From positions 193,857,809 through 193,921,808 of the forward strand of contig JAUMIR010000002.1 of assembly GCA_030847615.1 (NCBI GenBank): a stretch of 64,000 bases of DNA, in the 5' to 3' direction. Both the position numbers and the translations under genes were made by a program. The DNA is from Gambelia wislizenii (lineage: Eukaryota; Chordata; Lepidosauria; Squamata; Crotaphytidae). Below, in pieces: positions 55,688 to 64,000 of this stretch; position 1 is the first letter of the stretch; every line of letters starts with the position of its first letter. The notes under the pieces are model-generated. The model was not told where the DNA came from. It ran no database searches and saw nothing but the letters and a program-made list of their open reading frames with translations.

Positions 55688-55692
55688 GTTTG

Positions 55693-56269
55693 TTTTTTAA
55701 ATCAAATTTATTGATTTTCCACTGAAGCTCAGTACTAAAACAAAAATTAGCCTGAAACAAATATCATACGTGCATTTGAAACTGACCAGAATGCTATGCT
55801 ATTTGTAGCTGCTGTGGTATTCTGAGTCACTATAAAAGTTGAAAAGTTCCTAGATGAACAGTTCCCATGTAAAAATTAGCACACAGTGTACACAAGGGTA
55901 GCTTTTTTTTCAAGGACTGTAGTCCCCTTGGGGTTAATCGGTCTGGAGTGCTGTGACCCCAGTGGGAAAACCCATCCCTTTTGGGGGGGGTTTCCCCCTG
56001 CTACTAACTTCTCTCACTGTTTCTGCCACTCTTTTTTCTTCCCTCCTTGCCCAGGAGGCTACTGGAGAATGGCTCAGCGGCCAGTGTTCTGCTTTTGGGG
56101 TCCTCTAAGGGCCACATTGACTGTCAAAAAAATTGTCCAGAATGTTTTTAAAATGTTAAACCTGTGCAGTGGGACTCTGCAGTTGATTTTAAGGATGACT
56201 TGAACTGGAGGCTTTCAGGGAGACAAGTCACACATTTTGAGGGGGTGTATGGAGCTAAGAAAAGGCTGC
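55693..56269. other. No feature recognised
   Basis: Unassigned. Continues the T-rich DNA into which the retrotransposon inserted. Confidence 0.3.
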
Positions 56270-56560
56270 CAGTTCATTTCTGGGCACAATTCAGAGTGCT
56301 GGTTTTGACCTATAAAGCCCTATGTGGCCTGGGTCCAGGTTATTTGAAGGACCATGTCTCCCCTTATGAGCCCATTAGAGCTCTTAGATCATCTGGGGAG
56401 GCCCTTCTCTCTGTCCCACCACCTTCTCAGGCTCATTTGGTGAGAGGGCCTTCTCGGTGGCTGCTCCCAGATTTTGGGACACCCTCCCCAAAGAGGCCAG
56501 CATAGCCCCATCTTTGATCTCCTTTGATGTTAGCCACTTTGAGTGGGATAGAAATGAATA
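56270..56560 (+). mobile_element. L2-type LINE C-terminus and 3' end
   Basis: Encodes VLVLTYKALCGLGPGYLKDH and SPYEPIRALRSSGEALLSV. The frame shifts after 'ctcggtggctgc'. It ends 'ctttgatgttagccactttgagtgggatagaaatgaataat', followed by a (TGG)n tract at 56563-56585. Confidence 0.85.
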
Positions 56561-56585
56561 ATAATGGTGGTGGTGGTGGTGGTGA

Positions 56586-57734
56586 TGGCCTGTGGGGTGT
56601 GTGTGGTGAGCTTGAGGTGATAAGAACAGCCTTGGGTTACTGCATGTGGCCCCAGGTCTACACTTTATCTACCTGTGCTTGAGCAAGAGGTATGAATGAT
56701 GATGGTTTGCACAGGGCCGTGTGAAATTAGCTGAAGAGCCATGTGCTTCCTGAGGACTGCAGGTTGCCCTCCAACCCACACATGTGTTTGGTCTGAATAT
56801 GTCTGTGCATTATGTGTGCCTGCCTCCTGGAGGTTGGATGCAAATTCCATGTAGTTTCCATCTAATGCAGCATGCTGCTTCTTGCAGGAAATAACAAAGA
56901 GTTGTGCATCTAAAACCATCCAAAAAGTAGAGCCTGCTTTTTGCAGCTGTCTAAGAAATAGTCCAAGTTCTCTGAAACTGGAACCATCTCCTAGCCTGCT
57001 GCCTGAAGGGCAACTCCTTGGAAAATTTGATAAAATGAACTTGTTAATACGCTGATGTCTTTTGCACGCAAGGAGGGAGGTGGTTGCGATGATGTGTGTA
57101 CTTATGTGTGTTTGGAAAATCATTTTCCAGGGATCCAATGGAACATGAGTTTGAAGGAAATGCTGTTGCTGTGAAGCTCTTGGGCTATGCTTGCCAGACA
57201 CCTTTTTGGTTTGAAAGGATTCTTTTCATCAGTTGGGCACTGTGTACAAGACTCTCTTTGCTATGTGTAAGAGCTGGTAATCTTATGTGGTGGGGAAAGA
57301 ACAACATGGCAAGAAAAGATTAAAAGAGCGGAATGGCTCTCACTTCCTGCCCCCTGTAATGTTGGTCCTTTCATGACATTTTAATGAGATGCCAGCCTGT
57401 TGCTTCTAGCTTCAGCTTGTATGGAAGTAAGTGATGCCTTATTGTAGAGCAAGGGTGGGGAAACTGTAGCCTGCAGTCCTCAGCCCCCTCCCATGTTTTT
57501 TAAAAAATGGGGGGTTTTTTGCCAGAAGATCTCAAAACTATTGTCAAATGTGTTAGTTTTGCCCCAACAGTACCTATATCCTCACCTACCCACCCTGATG
57601 CATCAAAAACCACCCAAAAACAAAACCAGAAAGTTAAGTCACTTCCACTCATATCAGATATGCCAGTATGGCCCTGGTGGGGGGCTTGGGGGTGGAAAAT
57701 GTCCCCCACACTCTCCAGTGTTGCCCATCCCTAG
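56586..57734. other. No gene recognised
   Basis: A hAT-like left end ('agcaagggtggggaaactgtagcctgcagtcc') is at about 57446-57480. Open frames on both strands have no recognisable motifs. Confidence 0.3.
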
Positions 57735-57962
57735 TGGTGGGCACTATACAACAAAAGGGGGAAAGGCTGTTTATCCACAGATTCAGCCTTCCACGGCTTG
57801 AAAATATTTTTCAAAAATCCAAGAAGCAAACCTTGGTTTTGCCATTTTATATAAGGAACACCATTTTACTATGCCATTGTATAATGGGACTTGAATATCC
57901 ACAGATGTTGGTGCCCATGCCGGGGGAAGAAGTATCCTGGTATCAAGGGCCCGCTGTACTCA
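57735..57962. mobile_element. Tigger-like MITE
   Basis: 'ttatccacagattcagccttccacgg', 'ttttatataaggaacaccattttactatgcc', 'gacttgaatatccacagatgttgg', ending 'gggcccgctgtact'. Reverse orientation relative to 45495-45740. Confidence 0.7.
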
Positions 57963-58347
57963 TAAAAACAACTGTTCCAAAGTGGGTCACTGTAGTGTAA
58001 CAGCACTTCTTAAACACATTTTTGGGGACACGTTATGACAATAGCAAAGTTAGTCATTTTTGGAGAAACATTTTTAGCACATGGCATATGATACTGAATA
58101 GTTCAAACTCCTTCTGACTCTGAGTGGGAGGTAGTAGTTATATTAATTTGGTAAAGAGAAACTGCATTGTGTAATTTGCAAGGCTAATAATGTCTTCAGC
58201 TTCCTGTCACACAAAGAAAGGGAGCTATTGGCCTGCTTAAAGGATCCCTCAAAGTATGTAAAGGTATTAAAAAAATCTTTATGGGGCATTTCCCTCAGGG
58301 CACCATATGTAGTTCTTCTCTCTACCCTCACCCTTCCCTCCCAATTT

Positions 58348-58494
58348 AACCCTCACAAAACCCTGCAAGGATAGGCTAAGAGAGCTTGTAACTGGTGCAA
58401 GGCAACTTTGAAGTGCATGGCTGAGTGAGGATTTGAACCCATGTCTCTCCAGCCTTTGCCCAACTCTCCTAATCTTTACACTATACTGGTTCTC
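58348..58494 (-). mobile_element. Old MIR-like SINE
   Basis: 'cctcacaaaaccctgcaaggataggctaagagag', 'ggctgagtgaggatttgaacccatgtctctcc', 'aatctttacactatactggttctc': reversed CORE-type SINE, diverged. Confidence 0.72.
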
Positions 58495-58699
58495 GGTTTC
58501 TACTCTGCCTCCCAGTAAAGAATAATAAAATCGTACAGAAGGTTATAAGCAGAATAGAAACGAGAGCCAAGTGACTGTGGTCAGTGCTGGCAATAAAACC
58601 AAATTCCTTTCCATTAAACACCAGAGGGAAGCATTTAATGGGGTCTATGCAGTTTACAGGTGACACTCAATAAATTGGGGAAAGGTGGAGAGTTCCAAA

Positions 58700-58892
58700 C
58701 ACTGTTATAGCCCTATTATTCCACTTTTTAACGGCCCTGGCTGCCTCCTGTGGAATCCTGGGGTTTTCAGTTTAGGGCAGGGCATTTAGCATCTCAGCCA
58801 GAGAGCTGTTAGGCCTCACTAAACTACAAACCCCAGAATTCCACAGGAGGCAGCCATAGCAGTTAAAGTGGAATAATAGAGCTATAACAGTG
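58700..58892. mobile_element. Palindromic hAT MITE, family E
   Basis: Arms 'cactgttatagccctattattccacttttt' and 'agtggaataatagagctataacagtg' are inverted repeats; 'tgcctcctgtggaatcctgggg' is mirrored by 'ccccagaattccacaggaggca'. Confidence 0.82.
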
Positions 58893-59061
58893 TAGTGTGA
58901 TAATGGACTAGGTATTCCATGCATGACACGTTTGGCCTCAGACATTCACATGGCTTAAAACTGGTTCCAACAGATTGCTCATTTGGGTGCTGCTAGATGC
59001 AGGCAGTGGTCTCTGGGCTGCATTCTAGTTTGGGGGATTATGGAAGGTGTAGTCCAAAATA

Positions 59062-59248
59062 CACTGGGAGACCAGGGTTCAAATTCTCACTTGGCCATGG
59101 AAACCCACAGGCAAGTCATACTCTCTCAGCCACAGAGGAAGGCAAAGGCAAACCCCCTATGAACAAATTCTGCCAGGAAAACCCCATGATAGGGTCGCCT
59201 TAGGGATGCCATAAATCTGAAACGACTTCAGGGCACACAGCAACAAGA
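59062..59248 (+). mobile_element. CORE/MIR-type tRNA SINE, head-truncated
   Basis: B box 'agggttcaaattctc', shortened CORE, body 'gaacaaattctgccaggaaaaccccatgatagggtcgcc', tail 'gaaacgacttcagggcacacagcaacaa'. Confidence 0.82.
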
Positions 59249-60114
59249 AGTCCAAAATAATTTTTCTGCCTCTGGGAAAAGAATGTGGTGGTCTATGGAA
59301 GGTACTGTGCATCCTGCCATCCTTTCAAAATTGGCCAGTTTAGTGGAATAAAAAGAAATGACAGCTTAGGGGTGTGAGGGAGAGAGTGTTCAAGTGCCCA
59401 GCTGATGGTATCCAATAACCAGCCATGGTTGTTTCTGTCCTGGTCTCTATAGTAAGAGAGACCTGAAAACGTAACTAAATGCTGCCTGGTTAGTGTGTCG
59501 CAATCCTACTTTTCTAACTGGTTTTGCAGCATTACAGCAACTCTGTCAGTGCAGTGGCAGCAGCACATGAGTTCCTCTCCCTGTAGGAAATCAGACAATG
59601 TCCTGGAAGCCTCCTCTTGTTTAGTGACAGGAAGCTGACGGCACAGACATCATTGTGTAAACTGAGTACCCTGGGAGCCGGAGTGGGGGCAGAGCCAAGA
59701 GCCTCTTGTCAGCAAGGCTCTGTGTGTTTGCCTATTAGATTCCATGTTCCATCCAAAGAGCTGTATGGATTCTCTGTGAGAGGTGTCAGTAGCTACAAGA
59801 CCTGCCTGATGGATTATGCAGGAGTTCATGGGAGATTTCCTAGGAAGAAAGAGAAATCTACACCAGAGAGTAGCATAACTGGTTCTGTGGCTGGCTTAGC
59901 CTATGCGTCAGTTTCAATGAGGGCTCTACAAATTTTCCTTCATCAAAAATTGAGGGTGGAGCAAAGGGCAGGACTCTAGTGGGTGTCCCTTATAATAGTA
60001 TACACTCCTGTGTGTACTGTGTTTTCTCTGTGAGCATTCTTTCTGTAAAGAAGCGTTTTTGATAGCATCCATCCTATTTGTATCTGCTGTGTGAGTCATA
60101 TGAGTTCCTAGAAC
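59249..60114. other. No gene recognised
   Basis: Contains a 120-residue open frame (59617-59979, +) without recognisable motifs. No repeat ends seen. Confidence 0.3.
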
Positions 60115-60235
60115 CAAGATGGGCAACTTATGGTGGCCCTCCAAATGTTTTGGATTGTAGCTCCCATCAGCTCTAGCCAGTGGTAAGGTATCATGGGCAT
60201 TGCAGTCCAACACCATCGGGAGGGAGGACCCACTC
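60115..60235. mobile_element. hAT-type MITE
   Basis: 'agatgggcaacttatggtggccctccaaatgttttgga' with 'tgtagctcccatcag' and 'gggcattgcagtccaacaccat'. Right end decayed. Confidence 0.6.
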
Positions 60236-60925
60236 TTGTCCTTCCCATAGACCTTCAAACAGTTCCCAAATTATGGTGAAGAGGTAGAGTGGGCTCCTGA
60301 ATATCGGCAAGCCTGACCCATTGAATCTGTTCAGTATTATAAATATGCATGGGTCCTTCTGTTAGGAAGCAGAAGTGTGGGAGATCGCCTTGATGTTCAT
60401 CCTTGCCAACTGCTTTTCAGCCCAGTACATTTGTAAACAGCATGTACTAATGGAAATTTCAGTTGTGGTGGCCTCCCTCTCCCGCTGCCTGAGAGCCATG
60501 CAACAGCTGTTAGACACCCACAGCTGAGTCCTCACTCAGCAAGCTTTTGCATCTGCTTTCTCACTTTCCAAAGAGTGGGTGTTGCCTGGCATTCCCCTGT
60601 CAGGTTACAAACTTCTCTTCATTGCACATTCACACAATTGTATGTCCCCTGGGCCACAATATGTCAAGGGGAATCCTGTGAACTTTATTAGTCCATAGTA
60701 GAGGGAACTGGCATGTTTACACTAGGTTTTGGAAGTACAGTATTGTCTTCCCACTGCTCCCATTTAAAACAAAGTAGTTGCAATAGAAAGATTTCTGTGT
60801 TGGTTTGATCTCTGGAAGCCACAATTCAGAATTTTCCCAAACACTGTAGGTAAAGAGGAGGGGATTTTATCAAGTTACTAAAACGAATGGGGCAGTAGAG
60901 GAGCAAAGGAGGATGTGTGTCTGTC

Positions 60926-61282
60926 CGTCCGTCCATCCTTCAAGTCAAATTATGGCAACCCCATGATTTTCATAGAGTTTTCTTAGACAAGGAATATTCA
61001 GAGGTGGTTTGGCCAGTTTCTTCCTCTGAAATACAGTACGGCCCCCATATCCGCAGGACCCATTTCCGCAGATTCACTTACACATCTGAAAAAGTATGGT
61101 CTCTCTAAGCATCTTCTAGGTCCTCCAGCACGACTCTGGAGTATGCTTGGGCCAAAAATCATTCATTTTAATAAGGTTCGCTATAATCTGTGGTTTCCAG
61201 TATCCATCCTGAGTCTGGGAACGTTTCTCCTGTGGATACGGGGGTTTTACTCCATAGCCTACAGCACCTGGTATTCGTTAGA
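60926..61282 (-). mobile_element. 5S rRNA-derived SINE, split by a Tigger-like MITE
   Basis: Tail part 60926-61033 ('caagtcaaattatggcaaccccatgattttcatagagttttcttagacaagg'). After the inserted element, 61256-61282 reads 'agcctacagcacctggtattc', the reverse complement of the 3' end of 5S rRNA. The rest of the 5S head is lost. Confidence 0.75.
61034..61255. mobile_element. Tigger-like MITE inserted at TA
   Basis: Left 'cagtacggcccccatatccgcagga', right 'ctcctgtggatacgggggttttactcca', inverted repeats, with TA at each border ('aaaTA|cagtac' and 'tcca|TAgcc'). Confidence 0.75.
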
Positions 61283-61854
61283 GGCTATACTGGTCCATAC
61301 TGAGTGGGGCAGGATGGAGGTGTTCCAGTACAAATTTTCCAAATAATAGTTTAGAATATATTTTGTGTACATTGTTCCTAATTAATGGATACTGCTGGAT
61401 TACAGGTGCTGGGATGCAAAATACAGAATCTGGCAAGAAGCTATTGTTTTTAGTTTGTTTCAAGATGTAGGTCAAATCCTTTATCTATTTCCAATTAGGG
61501 GACAGATAAACTGAGTCAGTTTGGTTTACCTATGTGTTGACTCACGATTCAACAGGTCAGTGGGTTTATCCTAGTAAGGACTAACCAACAGTGTTCCTTC
61601 CATGACTTAGTATTTAAGGCCCACTGAAAAATGGAATTTTAATGCCATACTTGGCTGATTCAGGATTTTAAAAGCAAGTAATAAGCCATTTGCCCATTTA
61701 CCTTCTCCCCTCTCCCCTGCCCTGAGAATTGATTTGAAAATCTAACCCTCATCTAAGCAGATGGGACATTTTAGTCTCCCCAAAGTCACATTTTGTTGCA
61801 GAATTCCCACAGTTAGATCTATAAGGTAAAGCATTTTATGACAACATTATCATA
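61283..61854. other. No feature recognised
   Basis: AT-rich sequence, no gene or repeat identified. Confidence 0.3.
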
Positions 61855-62115
61855 AGCCCTGGTGGCGCAGTGGTTAAATGCCAGTACTGCAAGTCACCAC
61901 GTTGCAAGTTCAGTTCCAGTGGGCTCCAAGGTTCACTCAGCCTTCCATCCTTTCGTAGGTCGGTAAAATGAGTACCCAGCTTGTGGGGGCAATTAGCTAA
62001 CACACATTGTAAACTGCTTAATGCAGTGTAGATGTGTAAATTGCTATTCCTTAAAACAATTTGTAAGCTGTTCTGATAGCCTTGTGGCTGAAGAGCAGGG
62101 GTATAAATAAATAAA
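61855..62115 (+). mobile_element. Sauria-type SINE, diverged tail
   Basis: A box tggcgcagtgg, B box 'aagttcagttcc', central domain 'actcagccttccatcctttcgtaggtcggtaaaatgagtaccca'. The end differs from the 6020 copy: 'ctgttctgatagccttgtggctgaagagc' and (AATA)n. Confidence 0.78.
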
Positions 62116-62221
62116 TAATCTGAAGAATTATGGACAATGGCCAGGAACCTATAATATCTAACTGCTCAAGGAACAGACTGTCCTGTAAATGGTTTGACTG
62201 TTTTGCTACTTGCACAGGGAA

Positions 62222-62452
62222 AGCCAGCGTGGTGTAGTGGTTTAAGCATTGGACTAGGACTTTGGAGACCAGGGGTTGAATTTCTGCTTGGCCAGGGAAA
62301 CCCTCTGGTGACCTTGGGTGAGTCACACTCTCTCAGTCTCAGAGGAAGGTAATGACAAACCATCTCTGAATAAACTTTGCCCCAGAAAGTCTTAGGAATA
62401 GTCACCGTATGTTGGAGTTGTCTTGAAGGCACATGAACAACAACAACAACAC
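62222..62452 (+). mobile_element. CORE/MIR-type tRNA SINE, full length
   Basis: Head 'agcgtggtgtagtggtttaagcattggactagg', B box 'ggggttgaatttc', CORE 'ctggtgaccttgggtgagtcacactctctcag', tail 'gttggagttgtcttgaaggcac' and (CAA)n. Confidence 0.88.
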
Positions 62453-62759
62453 ATGAAGTGCTTGCCTTACCTAGCAACTCTGCATCTTCGAAAATTTGCT
62501 TTAATTGCCAATTGTATCTTTTCGGTAAATACCAGAAGAGGTTATGTTTCTCACTCCATACTTCCATCTTGCCTTCTTGTTTTGCAATATGAAGATTCCA
62601 AACTAACACTGTATTCTCAGGAGAACTATTAGGGATTGTCCCCTTTGAAGAATATATTTCAGGGCCCTTTTCTGAACTCACCCTTTTTTAAAAAGGTACC
62701 GTAAGTGCATTTTCTTGGTAGAAATATAAAGGAAAAGTTTCCTGTCCAAATGGCTCACT

Positions 62760-62970
62760 GTCTATGCAGTCTCTTCCGCCAGGCCTATTCAGATGATTTT
62801 AAATAATGAATTTTAAATTGTGTTACTTGTTTTAAAATGTCTTGGTTTTACTTGTTCTTTTAAACCGATATATATTTTTAACTGATATGTATTTTTAACC
62901 AATATTATATTTGTATGTTAATTTGTTGTTCCCCGCCTCGATCCATAGGGAGAAATAAGGTAAGAAATAA

Positions 62971-63004
<34 letters not shown>
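62760..63004 (+). mobile_element. L2-type LINE 3' end with (TTA)n tail
   Basis: 'caggcctattcagatgattttaaataatg', T-rich UTR, 'ttccccgcctcgatccatagggagaaataaggtaagaaataaa' and (TTA)n at 62968-63004. Confidence 0.7.
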
Positions 63005-64000
63005 GAGATCTCCTCCTCCTTTCTAGTCTTCTAGCCAATCAGTGCAAAGGCACACTAATATTTATTTATTTTTGGTATGGAATGTGAATAACTTTTAAAA
63101 CCATGCCTGATTACCTGTGCAAAAGTTTATGGCTATATTACACCCAGTGACACCACTCCCCCATGTGCCTTTTGCTCTCCGAAACGTCTGGCCACAATCC
63201 TAGCCTTATGTATTTTCCAGCCTTTGAGACTGCAGCCACTGAGTAGCTGGTCAACACAGATCTTCTTACAACCTGAGTTGCCAGCTGAAATGTGAGTGTG
63301 ATATAGAGAGGGATAGCTCTGCACAACTCTTCTGAGCAAAGAACAGGACAAGATAGCCACCATGGGGTCTGTCTGTTTTTCTACTGTATTGGGGCAAGTG
63401 AAGGTGCAAGATGAAAACTCAAGTGTTTCTCCTGTCAAAAGTCTGGTGTGTCAGTACATTGATTCCCACTCCCTATAGAGAAAGAAGAGGGAAGAACATG
63501 AGTTGTGTGAGAGAAGCATAATTGTCAGACCTCAAGCATTGGCAGATGGCCCAGAAATGAGTGTGGCACTGGATAGCAGCTTTAATGGATTAGATTTCAG
63601 CTGTGGCCTCCATGGAGTTCAGGAGCAGTGTTACGGCAAAGAGGTAACTGGGATCTGACTTTGTTGTCATGAAATTTGGCTGCATATCCTCCTCCTTGTT
63701 CTTCCTCTTACTGGATGTATAGAAAAGGATTTGTCTTCTGTGAAGAGAAGTAGAAAGGGAGACTGCTAAGCCAGGGTAGTCCAGTAGCAAAAGTGCCCAA
63801 GTGTCCTGACTGAGGCCAGTTTGCATATTAGATGGGGCCATTAAAGATGTGTAGGATGGGGGTGTGGTGGCTCCATGAAAGAGTTCAGTGGGTGGTGCTA
63901 GCAGCAGCCATGTCCCTGCTGAACCTGTAATTGCTGCACTGCTGCTTTAGCTAGCTTGGCAAGTGTTGACTGAGTTGTGTGATAAGGGAAGTGTTGAAAT
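63005..64000. other. No gene recognised
   Basis: No repeat ends or convincing coding frames. A CCAATCAG box occurs at about 63036, without other family C features. Confidence 0.3.

Larger units (their letters stand above)
49737..55692 (+). mobile_element. Complete Ty3/gypsy chromovirus (Tf1/sushi group) with TSD
   Basis: The element proper is 49742-55687 (5,946 bp), bounded by identical 329-bp LTRs that begin TG and end CA, and flanked by the 5-bp duplication gtttg (49737-49741 and 55688-55692). Order: LTR, self-complementary primer site, gag, -1 frameshift signal, pol (PR-RT-RNase H-IN-chromodomain), polypurine tract, LTR. There is no env. Domain order with integrase after RNase H defines Ty3/gypsy; the C-terminal chromodomain and self-priming site define the Tf1/sushi chromoviruses known from fish, amphibians and reptiles. 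Both reading frames are intact and gag is still rich in CpG. This all points to a recent insertion. It lies in sense with the presumed + strand gene starting near 35.9 kb. Confidence 0.97.

Noticed and set aside
57096..57323. Peptide around 'MYLCVFGKSF' as possible exon
   Set aside because: Short, with no acceptor/donor pair and no family resemblance.
59617..59979. 120-residue + strand frame
   Set aside because: No recognisable domain, and composition like random sequence; no splice context examined gave support.

Overview
This window looks like nuclear DNA from a squamate reptile (lizard or snake). I infer this from the repeats: CR1 LINE 3' ends with the ATTCTATG terminal repeat, L2-type LINE 3' ends, two Sauria-type tRNA SINEs, CORE/MIR-type SINEs, 5S rRNA-derived SINEs, and many small hAT-, Tigger- and foldback-type DNA transposons. 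There are no operons, phage genes or CRISPR arrays, and no complete cellular protein-coding gene that I can identify. Most short open frames here are chance or lie inside repeats.

Layout. From 1 to 35,000 the window is a dense mosaic of short, often nested mobile-element copies. Five to seven copies of each of several LINE and foldback families can be compared with one another. Around 35,105-35,925 there is a strong CpG island with GC boxes and a good splice donor at 35,884/35,885 on the + strand. It is probably the promoter and first, mostly untranslated, exon of a + strand gene whose remaining exons I could not recognise. From 36,000 to 49,700 and from 55,700 to 64,000 there are more scattered repeats separated by AT-rich single-copy-like DNA, consistent with a long first intron.

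The outstanding object is a complete Ty3/gypsy LTR retrotransposon of the chromovirus (Tf1/sushi) group at 49,742-55,687. It has two 329-bp LTRs with no difference that I can see, a 5-bp target duplication (gtttg), an intact gag (510 aa) and an intact pol: protease, reverse transcriptase, RNase H, HHCC/DD35E integrase, GPF motif and chromodomain. It has no env. Two RNA signals can be read directly. One is a self-priming site: 12 nt just after the 5' LTR are the exact complement of 12 nt in the LTR where the transcript should begin. The other is a textbook -1 frameshift signal at the gag/pol junction: heptamer G GGA AAC in the gag phase, 6-nt spacer, 9-bp stem and a 6-bp second stem making an H-type pseudoknot. 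The same heptamer is known from the domesticated sushi-derived mammalian gene PEG10. Everything in this copy suggests a recently mobile element.

Other points of interest are: a LINE family whose copies end in a CTTCG-TTTG-CGAAG hairpin followed by (AG)n; two foldback DNA-transposon families with 3-bp target duplications, one carrying a repeatedly conserved YY1-like plus CCAAT-box module with nearly constant spacing; a cluster of three hairpin elements within 700 bp; several nested insertions; and one possible minus-strand exon at 12,903-13,142.
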